Assembly: GCF_014655595.1 (NCBI RefSeq)
Contig: NZ_BNBL01000001.1
Span: forward strand, 536,310-600,309
Direction: 5' to 3'
DNA length: 64,000 bases
Source: Streptomyces griseocarneus
Lineage (GTDB): Bacteria; Actinomycetota; Actinomycetes; Streptomycetales; Streptomycetaceae
The position numbers were made by a program, and so were the translations under genes. This document shows positions 63,078 to 64,000 of this stretch, piece by piece; within the stretch, counting starts at the first letter, position 1; each line of letters begins with the position of its first letter. The notes under the pieces are model-generated. The model was not told where the DNA came from, made no database searches, and saw nothing but the letters and a program-made list of their open reading frames with translations.

Positions 63078-63096
63078 GTTAGGAAGGTTTCCTAAC
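63078..63096. promoter_or_regulatory. CsnR-type operator of the chitosanase gene
   Basis: GTTAGGAAGGTTTCCTAAC is an imperfect palindrome (8 of 9 arm positions pair) 51 bp upstream of the chitosanase ATG. It resembles the operator bound by the ROK-family repressor CsnR upstream of csnA in S. lividans, as I recall it. Chitosan-oligosaccharide induction would be expected. Confidence 0.75.
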
Positions 63097-63147
63097 ATTC
63101 GGCCGACCCTCGGGTCGGACGACCATCGGGAACGAACGGAGTCTCGC

Positions 63148-64000
63148 ATGTCCGCACGCCCCTCGAAGAAGTCCACGCGCGCTGCCCTCCTGGGCCTGGC
63201 CGTCGCCCTCCCCGCCTCCCTCGTCCTTGCGGGGACCGGCCGGGCCGCACCCGCATCCTCCGCGCCGACGCCGGCGGCGGGAATACGGCACGCGGACGCG
63301 GCGGCGCCCGGGCTGGACGACCCGCACAAGAAGGACATCGCCATGCGGCTGGTGTCGAGCGCGGAGAACTCCTCGCTCGACTGGCGGGCCCAGTTCACCT
63401 ACATCGAGGACATCAAGGACGGCCGCGGCTACACCGCCGGCATCATCGGCTTCTGTTCGGGCACCGGCGACATGCTCGAGCTCGTCGAGCTCTACACCAA
63501 GCGGAAGCCCGGCAACCCGCTGGCCGCGTTCCTGCCCGCCCTGCGCAAGGCCAACGGCACCGACTCGCACGCCGGCCTCGGCAAGCCCTTCGAGGACGCC
63601 TGGCACAAGGCCGCCCAGGACAAGGCCTTCCAGGACGCCCAGGAGTCCGAGCGCGACCGGGTCTACTTCGACCCGGCCGTCAAGCAGGCGAAGTCCGACG
63701 GGCTGCGCGCGCTCGGCCAGTTCGCCTACTACGACGCGACCGTCATGCACGGCCCCGGCAGCGGAAAGAACAGCTTCGGCGGCATCCGCAAGGCCGCCCT
63801 GGCGAAGGCCAAGCCCCCGGCGCAGGGCGGCGACGAGAAGACCTACCTGAACGCCTTCCTCGACGCCCGCAAGAAGGCCATGCAGGGCGAGGCGGCGCAC
63901 AGCGACACCAGCCGCGTCGACACCGCGCAGCGCGTCTTCCTCGACAACGGCAACCTCGACCTCGTGCCGCCGCTGAAGTGGAAGGTCTACGGCGACTCCT
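63148..64000 (+). CDS. csnA: Secreted chitosanase, GH46 (3' end outside window)
   Basis: 284 codons visible, cut by the window end. Signal peptide at about 1-34 (SKKSTRAALLGLAVALPASLVLAGTGRAAP). Catalytic E73 in VSSAENSSLDW and D91 in YIEDIKDGRGYTAG are 18 apart, as E22/D40 in the Streptomyces N174 enzyme. GFCSGTGDMLELVELYT follows, then VYFDPAVKQAKSDGLRALGQFAYYDATVMHG. Hydrolyses chitosan outside the cell. Preceded by ACGGAG and the CsnR-type operator. Confidence 0.95.
   Translation, partial: MSARPSKKSTRAALLGLAVALPASLVLAGTGRAAPASSAPTPAAGIRHADAAAPGLDDPHKKDIAMRLVSSAENSSLDWRAQFTYIEDIKDGRGYTAGIIGFCSGTGDMLELVELYTKRKPGNPLAAFLPALRKANGTDSHAGLGKPFEDAWHKAAQDKAFQDAQESERDRVYFDPAVKQAKSDGLRALGQFAYYDATVMHGPGSGKNSFGGIRKAALAKAKPPAQGGDEKTYLNAFLDARKKAMQGEAAHSDTSRVDTAQRVFLDNGNLDLVPPLKWKVYGDS

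Overview
The window is high-GC actinobacterial DNA and looks like a Streptomyces chromosome. The evidence is an SsgA-family sporulation protein, a WhiJ-like trio (XRE regulator, DUF397, HATPase), many GTG/TTG starts, ATGA-coupled operons, a complete HpnCDE/Shc/HpnGHO hopanoid cluster with dxs and ispG, and a GH46 chitosanase behind a CsnR-type operator. Gene order from about 22.8 to 50.4 kb (SCO6745-like protein, idi, galE, polymer operon, hopanoid operon) resembles, from memory, the SCO6745-SCO6771 region of S. coelicolor.

Layout. 0-6 kb: housekeeping genes (DMT transporter, pyrophosphatase, SsgA-like protein, Asp-box protein, YciI, endonuclease V, DapA-like aldolase, MmcQ). 6.2-12.7 kb: a fatty-acid oxidation operon (AMACR-like CaiB protein, acyl-CoA dehydrogenase, thiolase, FadB) facing a MerR regulator. 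12.8-17.5 kb: two secreted peptidases (M1 and S15) and a D-amino-acid oxidase. 17.6-28.6 kb: a protein of unknown function, ABC-F, Tex, GlxA/DJ-1 pair, enoyl-CoA hydratase, HATPase, Idi, CDF exporter. 28.8-37.0 kb: galE diverging from a tightly coupled seven-gene operon (two CDP-alcohol phosphotransferases, nucleotidyltransferase, G1P-dehydrogenase-like protein, GT2, ABC-2 exporter) that should make and export a phosphodiester-linked surface molecule not yet identified. 37.4-50.4 kb: the hopanoid operon, headed by a 27-codon mini-ORF coupled to hpnC. The MEP genes ispG and dxs inside it, and idi about 10 kb upstream, supply C5 units; HpnC/D/E make squalene, Shc cyclises it, and HpnH/HpnG/HpnO build the side chain. 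50.4-57.0 kb: phosphatase, SGNH hydrolase, the WhiJ-like cluster with a DUF574 methyltransferase, AlkB and an MBL-fold hydrolase.

The most unusual part is 56.8-63.0 kb. The last 253 bp of the MBL-fold gene region are repeated in direct orientation almost exactly 6,000 bp downstream. Between the copies lies DNA of different composition. It carries a two-helix membrane protein resembling a degenerate HerA/TraG-type ATPase, a HerA-like ATPase gene broken into several frames, a stand-alone alarmone-hydrolase (HD) protein with all catalytic residues, a frameshifted small gene, and an IS5-family transposase fragment. IS-end-like sequences lie near both borders. It reads as an acquired, partly decayed accessory island between the MBL gene and the chitosanase gene.

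Regulation visible in sequence: about ten genes have a TANNNT box 6-10 nt before the start codon and no obvious Shine-Dalgarno sequence, which fits leaderless transcripts. Strong hairpin terminators separate most convergent pairs. No tRNA, rRNA or CRISPR array was recognised.
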